Shown: positions 1 to 8,140, numbered from the stretch's first letter. The stretch: 64,000 nucleotides of DNA from Thermoguttaceae bacterium (GCA_017408405.1 JAFQUP010000164.1:1-64000), one strand, 5' to 3'. Translations and numbers: made by a program. Notes: generated by a model not told the origin, from the letters alone.

Positions 1-456
1 GAGATCCGTGTCTCCGCTGGCAATACGCATTTTAAAAGCGAGAATGGTATCCTGTTCACTGCCGACAGAAAAACACTTGTTCAGGTCCCGGAAGGCAAGG
101 GCCTCACCGAATATACGATTCCCGACAGCGTAACGACCATTGGAGAGGGAGCGTTCGGCTCCTGCACGAGCCTCACCTCCGTGACGATCCCCGAAAGCGT
201 AACGACCATTGGAAGGGAGGCGTTCACCTTCTGCTTCAGCCTCACCTCCGTAACGATCCCCGAAAGCGTCACGACCATTGGAGAGAGAGCGTTCAACCTC
301 TGCCTCAGCCTCATCTCGGTAACGATCCCCGAAAGCGTAACGACCATTGGAGAGGGAGCGTTCGAAGGATGCAATAGACTCACGATTTACGGCAAGGCGG
401 GGTCGGAGGCGGAACGGTACGCGAAAGAAGAGGGAACAAAATTCCAAGTAAAGTAA
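1..456 (+). CDS. BspA-type leucine-rich-repeat protein, C-terminal fragment
   Basis: The frame is open from base 1 to a stop at 454-456, so the gene starts before the window. It encodes about 151 residues. From about residue 40 there are tandem 23-residue repeats with the core VTIPESVTTIGEGAF followed by a C-x-S-L-T-S turn; at least four units are seen. This is the TpLRR/BspA pattern (LRR_5 family), found in surface or secreted proteins that mediate adhesion or protein binding. The chain ends in a short non-repeat tail (YGKAGSEAERYAKEEG), which is the usual cap of such proteins. The repeat units are also nearly identical in DNA, which suggests recent unit duplication. Ligand and anchoring cannot be judged because the N-terminus is missing. 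Confidence 0.85.
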   Translation, partial: EIRVSAGNTHFKSENGILFTADRKTLVQVPEGKGLTEYTIPDSVTTIGEGAFGSCTSLTSVTIPESVTTIGREAFTFCFSLTSVTIPESVTTIGERAFNLCLSLISVTIPESVTTIGEGAFEGCNRLTIYGKAGSEAERYAKEEGTKFQVK

Positions 457-486
457 GTGTTTGATAGTTTGTTTTTTCACGCGGAA

Positions 487-516
487 GACGCGGAGGGGGC
501 TGGCTCTCTCCGCGTC
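487..516. repeat. GC-rich palindrome between BspA gene and rpsR
   Basis: GACGCGGAG at 487-495 pairs perfectly with CTCCGCGTC at 508-516 around a 12-base loop. Further copies of the words ACGCG and CGCGAAG follow to about 545. There is no T-run, so it is not a clear terminator. It resembles the CGCGGAAGACGCG-type dispersed spacer repeats of some bacteria, but only this copy was seen here. Confidence 0.45.
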
Positions 517-611
517 CATCGCGTTTTCTTCGCGTCTTCGCGCGAAAAGAGAGGGACGGGGCTTTTTTGACGGACTCAGGGAAAAATCTTAACATCTTTC
601 ACCGCTCCCCC

Positions 612-639
612 TTGTCAAAATTCAAAAATCCAGTATAAT
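612..639 (+). promoter_or_regulatory. sigma70-type promoter for rpsR
   Basis: TTGTCA at 612-617 and a perfect TATAAT at 634-639 are separated by 16 bases. The start codon of rpsR lies 68 bases downstream, leaving a leader of about 60 bases. Confidence 0.6.
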
Positions 640-706
640 TGGCATTTTAATTGTGTCACATTACCGGAATGTGGAATGAAAATTTATTTATTTGAAAGGT
701 TCTGAA

Positions 707-1003
707 ATGTCAAGAGCTGGTGGATTCAACAAAAAAGGCAAGAAGGGTGCCGCTCCGTTCCGTAAACGCGCGAAGGCCAAGGTTCGCACAAAGAAAAAAG
801 ACCCGATCGCGATCGACGGCAAACTGCCCCGTCCGCTTTATGTCGACTATAAAGATGTCGAACTGCTGAAAAAACTGACGAATCGTCAGGGCAAAATCCT
901 CAGCCGCCGCAAGAGCGGTTGCTCCGCCGCGAGTCAGCACGCCGTCACGGCCGCTGTCAAACGTGCCCGTTTCATGGCTCTCCTTCCCTACGTTGGAGAA
1001 TGA
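707..1003 (+). CDS. rpsR: 30S ribosomal protein S18
   Basis: The 98-residue basic protein belongs to the bS18 family. The conserved core is visible: the [18 protein letters not shown] segment and the following [12 protein letters not shown] region, then [14 protein letters not shown]18 sits on the 30S platform next to S6. The ATG at 707 is chosen because AAAGG lies 7 bases upstream; an in-frame TTG at 692 has no ribosome binding site. The N-terminus is longer and more basic than in E. coli. It stands alone: rpsF, ssb and rplI, its usual operon partners, are not adjacent. A promoter at 612-639 and a terminator at 1142-1182 make it a single-gene unit. Confidence 0.95.
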   Translation: MSRAGGFNKKGKKGAAPFRKRAKAKVRTKKKDPIAIDGKLPRPLYVDYKDVELLKKLTNRQGKILSRRKSGCSAASQHAVTAAVKRARFMALLPYVGE

Positions 1004-1141
1004 TGAACTGATTCGTTTACGCGAATTTAACGACGACCGCCAGTGACTGTTCACGGTGTTACGCCCCGATTGGAGGCGATTTTTGAGGATCAGTTTTCTG
1101 CAGAAACCAGGTTTTTCAAAAATTCCCGTTGTCGTTCAAGT

Positions 1142-1182
1142 AAAAGAAAAAGCGATGTTCTCGAGACGTCGCTTTTTCTTTT
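1142..1182. terminator. bidirectional terminator between rpsR and the histidine kinase gene
   Basis: A 17-base arm at 1142-1158 pairs with 1166-1182 with one G-T wobble. The stem has an A-rich 5' side and a T-rich 3' side, so it can end transcription from both rpsR (+) and the converging kinase gene (-). Confidence 0.85.
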
Positions 1183-1212
1183 ATTTACGTTGCTATCTTT
1201 ATTTAAAAAGAC

Positions 1213-3288
1213 TCAAACATCATGAATAACCGGAAGCGTAATCACGAATCGGCAACCGTGCGGCGTTCGCGGTTCCACATGAATGGTTCCGCCATGCTCA
1301 CGTACGATCTTTCGGCAAACAGGCAGTCCCAGTCCGGTACCGCGATTTCCTTTGGAAGATTCAAATGGACGAAATATATTCGCAACCTGCTCCTTCGTCA
1401 ATCCCACTCCGGTATCCTTAACGTAAATCCGAATCACATTTTTCACCGCGTCATACTGCGTTAAAACATCCACCTGTCCTACCGGCATAGCCGCGCAGCC
1501 GCTATTTTCACTTTCCGGATCAGAAGAAACCCCTTCTATTTCATGTTCTTCCTCATCTTCAAAAATATGGCTTCCATCCGCGAATATGGATTCTGTTTCA
1601 GGACTATCCTTCTCTCCAGAATATGAATCATGTTCCCCATAACAAATCGTCTGCACAGAATCGCAAATCTTCTGTTTCTCACTTTCCATCTGTTCAACAA
1701 CAGCGTCAATCGCGTTCGTAACAAGATTCAGAACCGCGTGATTTATCGCCTCCGAATCAAACAGCGACTCTGGAATACTCTCATCCGGATTCCATGTCAA
1801 CAACACATTGGACCTCACCGCGCGATCTCGCATCAGCTCCACGACCTCCGCGACAACCCGATTCAGTGAACCAGGCGCCAGTTCCGGCTTCCGTTCTTTA
1901 CTGAATGTCAGCATATCCAAAATCAAAACAGAAATCCGATTCTGATTACGCTCAACAATCTTCCATCCTTTCGCGATAAAATTCTCATTATGTTCTTCCA
2001 AACCACTTTGAATCAGGTAACTTCCCCCTTGAATTCCCTGAAGGATATTCTTGATATGATGAGAAAGAGTCGCGACAGTCTGCCCAATAGCGGCAAGACG
2101 TTCCGCCTGCAGCATTCCTTGATAATAACGCGTATCCTCAACAGCAATCGCGATATGATGGGCAATCGTAATCATCAACTTAAGATACTCTTCGCCAAAT
2201 CGATGAATTTCCTGCGTTACCCCATCCGAGCGTGAAAAAGTATCGAGATAAATCGCGCCAACGATCCCATATCGCCCCTGAAGCGGAACGCAAATCGCTT
2301 CATGAATCCCAACAGAAAGAACACTAGCCGCCTCATCCCAACGTTTATCATTCCTGGCGTTTGTTGTCAAAACCCCTTCACGATGCTCCAAAACATAATC
2401 CAGAATCGTTTTACTGATGATCATTCTCTGGGATTCAAACTCTTTACGGACTTTTTTCGCGCTGGGAATCAACCGATTGCTGTTGCTGTCAAAAAGCAGA
2501 ATGCAGCCGCGATCCGCGTCTACCCACTTAAAGATAAGCTCAAGCAGCTCCTGCGTAAGCCGTTCAATATCAGTGCAGCGGCTAATCGACCGCGTCATTT
2601 CATAAAGTAAATGAAGAAATCCCTGCGCTCTGGAAGTCCACTTTCCCTCCGAACGCAATTTTTCTGTATGCTGCGAAGAAAGAAATTTCTCGCCCTCTTT
2701 ATGCGAGATCGTCCGCAAAATCCGATCCTGCTCATCCGGGGTGGACATCGTGACGTCTACAGAGTCCAAACCAACTCCTGATACGGGAAAATGTTCTCCG
2801 CCCAAAAATCTCCTGGAAGCGGAATCATCCTCCAAAAGTGAAGAGGAATTCTGCGAAAGACCAAAATTCGAATCGTTTTTTAATGTTTCAAGCGATAAAT
2901 CTCCCGCGCTACCTGAATATTTCTTGACCTGAAACGCCTTCTGCTCTAAAGAAATCCCCATTCGATATTCAAATGAGGTTAATGATTCCAGTTTAAGACA
3001 AGTACCGCCAGTCTGAATCTGGTCACCAACCTGAAGCTGGTATCGTTGAATCGAATGTCCATTCACAAACGTCCCGTTCAGACTATTAAGATCTTCCAAA
3101 AATATCCTGGCAGCTTCTCCCGAGCCATTACGCTCAATGCGTATTCTGGCATGATGACGGGAAACTTCAGTATCAACCAGACAAATCCCACACTTCCCAT
3201 CCCGGCCGATCTCATAGCAGTCTCCGCTCAAAAGCACCTGCCTCTCCTGATTGTTTCCGCAAATGGTCAAAATTAATTTGTCGGTCAT
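1213..3288 (-). CDS. FHA-GAF sensor histidine kinase
   Basis: This 691-residue protein has no transmembrane segment, so it is probably cytosolic. An FHA domain lies at about residues 5-100 (YEIGRD, SRHHARI, NSLNGTFVNG), a module that binds phosphothreonine peptides. A GAF domain lies at about 225-385 and likely senses a small molecule or redox cue. A HisKA-like H-box (TLSHHIKNIL) is near residue 408, then an HATPase_c domain with N-box (NHAVLNLVTNAIDA), G1 (DTGVGL) and G2 (GTGLGL). About 70 acidic, low-complexity residues (about 530-610) interrupt the ATPase domain between N- and G1-boxes. No response regulator is adjacent, so it is an orphan kinase. FHA suggests cross-talk with Ser/Thr kinases, common in planctomycetes. 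The start follows AGGAAA. Confidence 0.9.
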   Translation of the reverse strand: MTDKLILTICGNNQERQVLLSGDCYEIGRDGKCGICLVDTEVSRHHARIRIERNGSGEAARIFLEDLNSLNGTFVNGHSIQRYQLQVGDQIQTGGTCLKLESLTSFEYRMGISLEQKAFQVKKYSGSAGDLSLETLKNDSNFGLSQNSSSLLEDDSASRRFLGGEHFPVSGVGLDSVDVTMSTPDEQDRILRTISHKEGEKFLSSQHTEKLRSEGKWTSRAQGFLHLLYEMTRSISRCTDIERLTQELLELIFKWVDADRGCILLFDSNSNRLIPSAKKVRKEFESQRMIISKTILDYVLEHREGVLTTNARNDKRWDEAASVLSVGIHEAICVPLQGRYGIVGAIYLDTFSRSDGVTQEIHRFGEEYLKLMITIAHHIAIAVEDTRYYQGMLQAERLAAIGQTVATLSHHIKNILQGIQGGSYLIQSGLEEHNENFIAKGWKIVERNQNRISVLILDMLTFSKERKPELAPGSLNRVVAEVVELMRDRAVRSNVLLTWNPDESIPESLFDSEAINHAVLNLVTNAIDAVVEQMESEKQKICDSVQTICYGEHDSYSGEKDSPETESIFADGSHIFEDEEEHEIEGVSSDPESENSGCAAMPVGQVDVLTQYDAVKNVIRIYVKDTGVGLTKEQVANIFRPFESSKGNRGTGLGLPVCRKIVREHGGTIHVEPRTPHGCRFVITLPVIHDV

Positions 3289-3476
3289 AAAATTTCCTGA
3301 TCTTTCAAAACCTGAAAAGTGCCAGATTAAAACATCCTGCGACTAAAAACCGTTCATTGCTTCCTGCTCATTATCTCTCTTTTCTCAATATTCTTTATTT
3401 TACCCAATATTTCCAAAAATTTCAAGGGTCTGGCCAAAAACTTCTCAAAAAATTTCAATTATTTCAAAAATTGCGC

Positions 3477-3505
3477 TTGACTTTTCCTGAAAAAATCGCT
3501 AAATT
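3477..3505 (+). promoter_or_regulatory. candidate promoter of an intergenic small RNA
   Basis: TTGACT at 3477-3482 and TAAATT at 3500-3505 with the optimal 17-base spacing. The nearest plus-strand gene starts 2.5 kb away, so the promoter would serve a short transcript that ends at the hairpin at 3584-3646. Confidence 0.35.
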
Positions 3506-3511
3506 TATTTT

Positions 3512-3646
3512 ACTTAAGTGATGAGAAAAATCATCCAAAGAAAACTCCCACCTAAAATTCCAATTATTTAATTCGTCCAATCGCTCCCGGAATAGCCTTC
3601 AAATCCACTGCCCCCCTGGGATTTCAGCTATCCGGGAGATTTTTTT
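3512..3646 (+). ncRNA. candidate small non-coding RNA
   Basis: The interval is bounded by a sigma70-like promoter and a strong hairpin with a T-run, and holds no convincing open frame. Predicted length is about 135 nt. It does not show the SRP, 6S, tmRNA or RNase P signature words. Only inference supports transcription. Confidence 0.3.
3584..3646 (+). terminator. hairpin with T-run on the plus strand
   Basis: CTCCCGGAATAGC (3584-3596) pairs with GCTATCCGGGAG (3627-3638) with one bulged A. An inner stem AAATCC/GGATTT extends it. Seven T residues follow at 3640-3646. The T-run is on the plus strand, the wrong side for the flanking leftward genes. Confidence 0.6.
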
Positions 3647-3696
3647 CTTAAATTGCCCTTTTCGGCAACTGTTCCCCCTTTCACCAAATTATTCTC

Positions 3697-3739
3697 TTTT
3701 CCACTATCTAAATTTCCAGTTTTCCACATTTTTTCCACA
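3697..3739 (+). promoter_or_regulatory. cluster of DnaA-box-like sites
   Basis: TTTTCCACT at 3697-3705, TTTTCCACA at 3720-3728 and TTTTCCACA at 3731-3739. Another exact copy is at 3842-3850 inside the neighbouring gene. TTTTCCACA is a known DnaA-box variant. They belong to a wider field of such sites running to 6604. Confidence 0.45.
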
Positions 3740-3805
3740 AAAGAACATTCACAAAATCAAACCTCTTAATCCCCAAACAAAGAGAAAAAATTTCCGAAAA
3801 AACAC

Positions 3806-5833
3806 TCACTTACCCTTCAAAACCGCATACGCCCTCCGAAGTTTTCCACAAACGCATTCTGCAGCCTCGTCATTCTCAAAACCATAAAAAATTCCACCTT
3901 GCCGATTCATTGGCCGAATCGGGATTTCTCTGATTCCATCAAGTACCATCCCCTGCTTTTTAAGTAAAATGGCAGCCGCAGTAGCTCCAACTGTCGCGCG
4001 GCCGTTTTTCTTTCCACTCCCTTTCTCTGCTTCACCCCTCTTAACTCCATTTGCCGGCAACATGGTCCGAACCATCGGAGAATCATCTTCTTCCACAAGA
4101 ACTTCCTGCAATTCTTTCCCATTTCCCAACTGCGAAAGCAGCCATGTTTCCATCCCTTCCCACGGTTCATTTTGTGAAATTCCCAAAATTGCCCAATATG
4201 CAATTCGTTCTCTGCTCCGCGTCTGAACCCAAAAAATATCTTGCTCCGCTATTTTCAAGAGACCAGGTATCGCCTCTTTTGTCCCCTTTCTAAAAAGCAG
4301 CTCACATAAATAAGCGCAATTTGTCTGTTTTCCAACAGGATTATTTTTATTTTGATCCTCTTCCCACGCGATTTGTTTCCATTTTTCCTCTGTGGAAAAC
4401 CATTCTCCAACCCTTGCCGAAACCTCTTGCATTTCAAGATGTCCCAATAGCTGAATTTCCGACATTGATAATGGCCGACTTTTTTCAAAAAGCTCTTTTT
4501 CCAGCCAATCCATTGTTTTCAGCGTAACCTCTCTCCACAGGGCACTATCCTCATCTGCCATTATCGTTGGATAAAGCAGTTTTTCTGCCGGGGTTCTCAA
4601 CGCGGTCAAACGAAAAAAAGCCTCCGGCTGATTCGGATGCGGCACCGCAACATCCAACGGATAATCTCCCTGTGCCAAATTCGCTCCTCCTTGACAATGA
4701 ACTGTTTCTTCCCCCAAAACATCAAAATACGAAATCCCAACACCACAATTCTGAGGAACCCCAATTCTCAAAAACTGCACTCCTTTCATTTCTCCTTCAC
4801 GCCAATATTCAGCCACTAAACATGGTTTTGTCAAAAACTCAAGACGTTTCAGCAAAATAGTTCCTGCCGGGGTCATCTCTTTGGATTCCAGCTTCTCCCG
4901 TATCGCCTCAAGCGCGGTTTCTGATACGCTTTCATCAATCAACGCGTCCTCAAGATACTGAACTGTTTTCCAAATTTTCAATCCATAAATCTCTCCGTTT
5001 TCTTTTTTTCCAAAATTTAAAAAAGAAAAACCATCCCCGCCAAGCATATCCTCTCGCGGAAGCGCGGTAAACTCAACCCGGCACCTCTCTTCCAATTCCA
5101 TCCATGGAACCAGCCGATCTTCCGGCAAATTTGCCGTCGCCAAGCAGTCAACACTTTCCTGAATTTCCTTTGTGGAAAAACCTGTCTTTAACTTTGGCAA
5201 TTTTGCCGTTTCCTTTATCCAGCACAGTCTTGCCTGATGCTCCAGCTTCCACATTCTTTCCCGATCATCCTCTGACATATCTTCTTTCACCAGAAGATTT
5301 CGAAGAATTGTCATCACATGGTAAGGCTCTACCCCTTGCCTCAACAGTTTATTTACTTCTCTTTCAGCAAAATTCCTCTCAACCGGCACATCCGAAAACA
5401 ACATTTTCCAACAGGGCAATGACTCCATTCCGCCTTTTCCAAACTCCTTTTCCGACTCCCCCCTTTCATTCAATTGGTTTTGAACTTTAAAATTCGTCCG
5501 CTTTCCACCTTTCTCTTCCGCAAATATCTCCCGCTCCAAAAAAAGCAAGCGTTCCTGAACTTCAAAAGAAATTTTCGGATCCGCCAAACCATCGCGCACC
5601 GCCTCCAAAAATTCCGCAAGCTCCAGATTCTCTCTAATTCTTCCAGCTTCCAAGCGCAAATTCTGCCATGCCTGCTCCCTGCGCAGCCAGGAAGTACTGT
5701 CAAGCTGACGAATCCATTCAGCATACGCTGTTTCCCCGCTCCCTATCTCCACACTCTGCGCGGGCAAGATTGAACCACAGTATCCCCAAAGAAAAAGTCC
5801 ACATGCCATCCATCGATATTTAAGACCGATCAC
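3806..5833 (-). CDS. secreted protein of unknown function, 675 residues
   Basis: I do not recognise this family. The start chosen is GTG at 5833 because GGAGG stands 8 bases upstream and it yields a normal signal peptide (VIGLKYRW charged region, then MACGLFLWGYCGSIL and a cleavage-like PAQS). The frame is open further up to a TTG at 5920, but a TATAAT box at 5901-5906 lies inside that extension, which argues against it. The mature chain is rich in Glu, Leu and Trp and looks mostly helical, with HEAT-like stretches at about 20-110 and 420-560 and a beta-like middle part. No catalytic motif is evident. It is leftward, upstream of the FHA-GAF kinase gene but 517 bases from it, so probably a separate unit. 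Long secreted proteins of this kind are common in planctomycetes. Confidence 0.75.
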   Translation of the reverse strand: MIGLKYRWMACGLFLWGYCGSILPAQSVEIGSGETAYAEWIRQLDSTSWLRREQAWQNLRLEAGRIRENLELAEFLEAVRDGLADPKISFEVQERLLFLEREIFAEEKGGKRTNFKVQNQLNERGESEKEFGKGGMESLPCWKMLFSDVPVERNFAEREVNKLLRQGVEPYHVMTILRNLLVKEDMSEDDRERMWKLEHQARLCWIKETAKLPKLKTGFSTKEIQESVDCLATANLPEDRLVPWMELEERCRVEFTALPREDMLGGDGFSFLNFGKKENGEIYGLKIWKTVQYLEDALIDESVSETALEAIREKLESKEMTPAGTILLKRLEFLTKPCLVAEYWREGEMKGVQFLRIGVPQNCGVGISYFDVLGEETVHCQGGANLAQGDYPLDVAVPHPNQPEAFFRLTALRTPAEKLLYPTIMADEDSALWREVTLKTMDWLEKELFEKSRPLSMSEIQLLGHLEMQEVSARVGEWFSTEEKWKQIAWEEDQNKNNPVGKQTNCAYLCELLFRKGTKEAIPGLLKIAEQDIFWVQTRSRERIAYWAILGISQNEPWEGMETWLLSQLGNGKELQEVLVEEDDSPMVRTMLPANGVKRGEAEKGSGKKNGRATVGATAAAILLKKQGMVLDGIREIPIRPMNRQGGIFYGFENDEAAECVCGKLRRAYAVLKGK

Positions 5834-5900
5834 CAAACCCGCCTCCAGAATCCTTTCGGAAAGTCCCAATTTGCTCTTGCCTTCAGAAGCCTTTTTTGGT

Positions 5901-5929
5901 ATTATATCTGATAAAATCAAAAAAGTCCA
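5901..5929 (-). promoter_or_regulatory. promoter of the 675-residue secreted protein gene
   Basis: On the minus strand TGGACT (5929-5924) and a perfect TATAAT (5906-5901) are 17 bases apart. The position supports the GTG start at 5833 rather than the longer open frame. Confidence 0.55.
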
Positions 5930-5976
5930 CTCAAAACCCCCTTAAATTCCGGATTTCCTGGAAATATTTTCCAATC

Positions 5977-6330
5977 ATGAAAAACTTAATCACCCAATTT
6001 GCCCAAATTATCTTTTTCTGGAGCCTACTCTTTGGTCTCCCGATCTTTCAGACGGAGGATTTCACACCATCCGCCCAAGCTCAATATATCCAGCTAACTC
6101 CAGATCAAATGAAAGCCGCTCTCTTTTGTCCCACAGATGAATCCAAAAAATTCATCGATGACTGCTTCGCATTGGTTCAGCGCGGAATCCTTCCTGAATC
6201 ATTGGTTCTGTCCGCGTTCCAGTACGCAATAAACAAACCTAAAAACCGCTGGGTTTATTTTGAAACATCCCTCTCTTTACGCTGTGAACGCATGGGAATT
6301 AACCTCGCAAAAGAAATCGCGAAACTATAA
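5977..6330 (+). CDS. small secreted protein of unknown function
   Basis: A 117-residue protein starting with a typical signal peptide: MKNLITQ, a hydrophobic stretch (IIFFWSLLFGLPIF) and a cleavage-like SAQAQ near residue 37. The mature part of about 80 residues is helical, with two Cys (one in LFCPTDE, one in DDCFALV) and a third in LRCERMG. It has no family that I recognise. The ATG at 5977 is chosen over upstream starts because it makes the signal peptide; the ribosome binding site is weak. The codons are C-rich in third positions, unlike dnaN next door, which fits its position on the other side of the strand-composition switch. It occupies the place between origin-like sequence and the leftward gene. 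Confidence 0.65.
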   Translation: MKNLITQFAQIIFFWSLLFGLPIFQTEDFTPSAQAQYIQLTPDQMKAALFCPTDESKKFIDDCFALVQRGILPESLVLSAFQYAINKPKNRWVYFETSLSLRCERMGINLAKEIAKL

Positions 6331-6880
6331 TCTCCTACCTGCACTTTCCACAGTTTTTCCGCATTCCTCCTGGTCGTGGAAAAACTGTTTCCATTTTTCC
6401 CGCAAATGTTTTTTAGATGTGGAAAAACGCGAATTTCGTAACATTCTTTTCCCATATTTCATCAATCTCCAACATGTCATTTCCCTTTCAACAAATTCAT
6501 AACACTTAAAAAACACCTTTTCCACGTTGAAAACAACGTCACATTTCACACAAAATCAGCTTATTTCTCGAAATAAAACCAACTCCAAACTTATTCTTTC
6601 CACATTTTCACCCATTTTCTACTACTATTAAATATTTTTAAAATTTATTAATATTAGTGATTCTCACTCAACCAGGAACCAAGCTCCTTCCTCTCAAGTT
6701 CAATTTAAGTTGCCTGTAATTCAAAGCCCCCTTCACACCAAACGTTTATAATATTTTCTATCTAGAAAGTTTTCTAACGATATTTTTGGATGTTGTGTTG
6801 TCCTTTACTGATTTTGTGGGATAGGGAAGAGAACGCTCTTGATTTCTTGTATTTTTTCAAGGTATTCCCTGATTAATCTA
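6331..6880. other. putative chromosomal origin of replication (oriC)
   Basis: The gap before dnaN holds five DnaA-box-like sites: CTTTCCACA 6344-6352, TTTTCCACG (minus) near 6376-6383, TTTTCCACA (minus) 6418-6426, TTTTCCACG 6518-6526 and CTTTCCACA 6596-6604. They are followed by 31 bases of pure A/T at 6626-6656, a candidate unwinding element. Hand counts on the plus strand give C 58 and G 16 for 6541-6780, then C 21 and G 35 for 6781-6960, so strand composition flips at about 6.78 kb in non-coding DNA. Genes to the left (1.2-5.8 kb) run leftward and dnaN onward run rightward, as expected for divergent replication forks. dnaA itself is not in the window. Confidence 0.6.
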
Positions 6881-6909
6881 TTGCATGAGATGAACTATTG
6901 AAGTATAAT
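6881..6909 (+). promoter_or_regulatory. dnaN promoter
   Basis: TTGCAT (6881-6886), 17 bases, then a perfect TATAAT (6904-6909). The dnaN ATG lies about 40 bases further on. The same TTGCAT-N17-TATAAT pair occurs at 20182-20210. Confidence 0.7.
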
Positions 6910-6949
6910 TTATGGGTAAACAATACCTTTTTTAACAGGAGCTTTTTTC

Positions 6950-8077
6950 ATGAAAATCATTTGTAGCTGCGAAACTTTAGCCAGTTATTTTGAAGTGGTG
7001 AGGTCAATTGCTCGAATTCAGTCTCCCAAACCAATTTTGCGAAATGTGAAAATGGAAGTACGTGATGAAGAAATAGTGCTTTTCGCGACTGATATGGAAA
7101 TGGGCGCAAGGATATCTTTTCCTTGTGAACAGATCCTTGAAGCAGGTACTGTATTGCTTCCCAGCGATTTGGTAGGAAAGATTTTAAAACAGCTTTATCG
7201 GGAAACACTAACGATAGAAAGTAACAAAAATCAGGTTGTCATTAAAGGTGGTGAAAGCCAATTTGAATTTTCAACTGAAGATCCGGAAGAATTTCCAGGA
7301 ATACCGGTTTTTTCGGAAAATAATTATATTGTGACAAAAGCCCGTTATTTTAAGGAAGGTATCAAAAGAACCAATTTCGCGACAGACAGTGAAAGCGGAC
7401 GTTACGCGCTTGGCGGAATTTTTATGGATTTTAAGGAAGGTTCGCTTAATTTTGTCTCAACGGATGGAAGGCGCATGGCCACTCAACAGATAGAGGCTTC
7501 AGTTCATGGAGAGTATCCTGAGCAGAAAACCGCGATTGCGACGACACGTTCTCTTGATGCGCTTGCGAGGCTGCTGACTAACGCGGATGCTGACATTTCA
7601 CTTGCGCTTTTAGATAATTGTTTTATGGTGCAGACCGAAAATCTTTTCTTTTATTCTTCGCTTTTGGAAGGGCGTTTTCCCGATTGGAGAATAGGTCTGA
7701 ATCAACTTCGGAATCCTAAGAGTATGATGCTTCCATTTGAGGAGTTTACCCGTTGTATTCGTCAAGCGGAAATCATGGCAGACTCCACGAGTCCCGGAGT
7801 TCTTCTTGAGTTTGGAAATGGAAAAATGACGATTTCCAAAGCGGATGTGGGAAAGGGGAAACTTCAGACCCGCCTGGCTGTTGATTTTCATGAAGATGAG
7901 ATGGCTTTGAAACTGAATGTGGATTTTATTGTGAAGTTTCTGGGGGCCTTGGATTCAGAGTCTGTCGTGAAAATGAATTTTGTTGATTCCAGAACGGGTG
8001 TTTTGTTTGAGACCAATGACGGTTACCGTTATCTGGTTATGCCGATGCAGCTTGACGTTAAAAAACAGGCTGGCTGA
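6950..8077 (+). CDS. dnaN: DNA polymerase III sliding clamp (beta subunit)
   Basis: 375 residues, the usual length. The family pattern is clear: an N-terminal segment with RSIARIQSPKPILRNV, the domain 2 region with YALGGIFMDF and STDGRRMA, and a C-terminal end YRYLVMPMQL typical of beta clamps. The dimeric ring encircles DNA and tethers polymerase III and other enzymes. AGGAG sits 10 bases before the ATG. It has its own promoter and is followed 63 bases later by the DUF721 gene, with which it may be cotranscribed. In many bacteria dnaN follows dnaA; here it follows origin-like sequence and a small secreted-protein gene instead. Confidence 0.96.
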   Translation: MKIICSCETLASYFEVVRSIARIQSPKPILRNVKMEVRDEEIVLFATDMEMGARISFPCEQILEAGTVLLPSDLVGKILKQLYRETLTIESNKNQVVIKGGESQFEFSTEDPEEFPGIPVFSENNYIVTKARYFKEGIKRTNFATDSESGRYALGGIFMDFKEGSLNFVSTDGRRMATQQIEASVHGEYPEQKTAIATTRSLDALARLLTNADADISLALLDNCFMVQTENLFFYSSLLEGRFPDWRIGLNQLRNPKSMMLPFEEFTRCIRQAEIMADSTSPGVLLEFGNGKMTISKADVGKGKLQTRLAVDFHEDEMALKLNVDFIVKFLGALDSESVVKMNFVDSRTGVLFETNDGYRYLVMPMQLDVKKQAG

Positions 8078-8140
8078 TTGGAGTCTGGTAACGCAGCGGT
8101 TTTTGTGAGAGAACTGACCATTGGAAAATAAACAGGCGGA

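Larger units (their letters stand above)
3289..3805. other. 517-base AT-rich gap with putative ncRNA and DnaA-like boxes
   Basis: No open frame of note. It should hold the leftward promoter of the FHA-GAF kinase gene near 3289-3400, which I could not fix with confidence. A rightward promoter and terminator pair is at 3477-3646 (listed separately). Three TTTTCCAC boxes are at 3697-3739. The plus strand is C-rich relative to G. Confidence 0.5.

Noticed and set aside
81..383. Leftward open frame opposite the BspA repeats
   Set aside because: Its repeating residues mirror the leucine-rich-repeat DNA; no start signal.
121..400. CRISPR-like regular repeats
   Set aside because: The 69-base DNA periodicity is coding (23-residue leucine-rich repeats) with no spacers.
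5834..5920. Longer N-terminus of the 675-residue secreted protein from a TTG at 5920
   Set aside because: It would place a promoter -10 box inside the gene and bury the signal peptide; GTG at 5833 has GGAGG.
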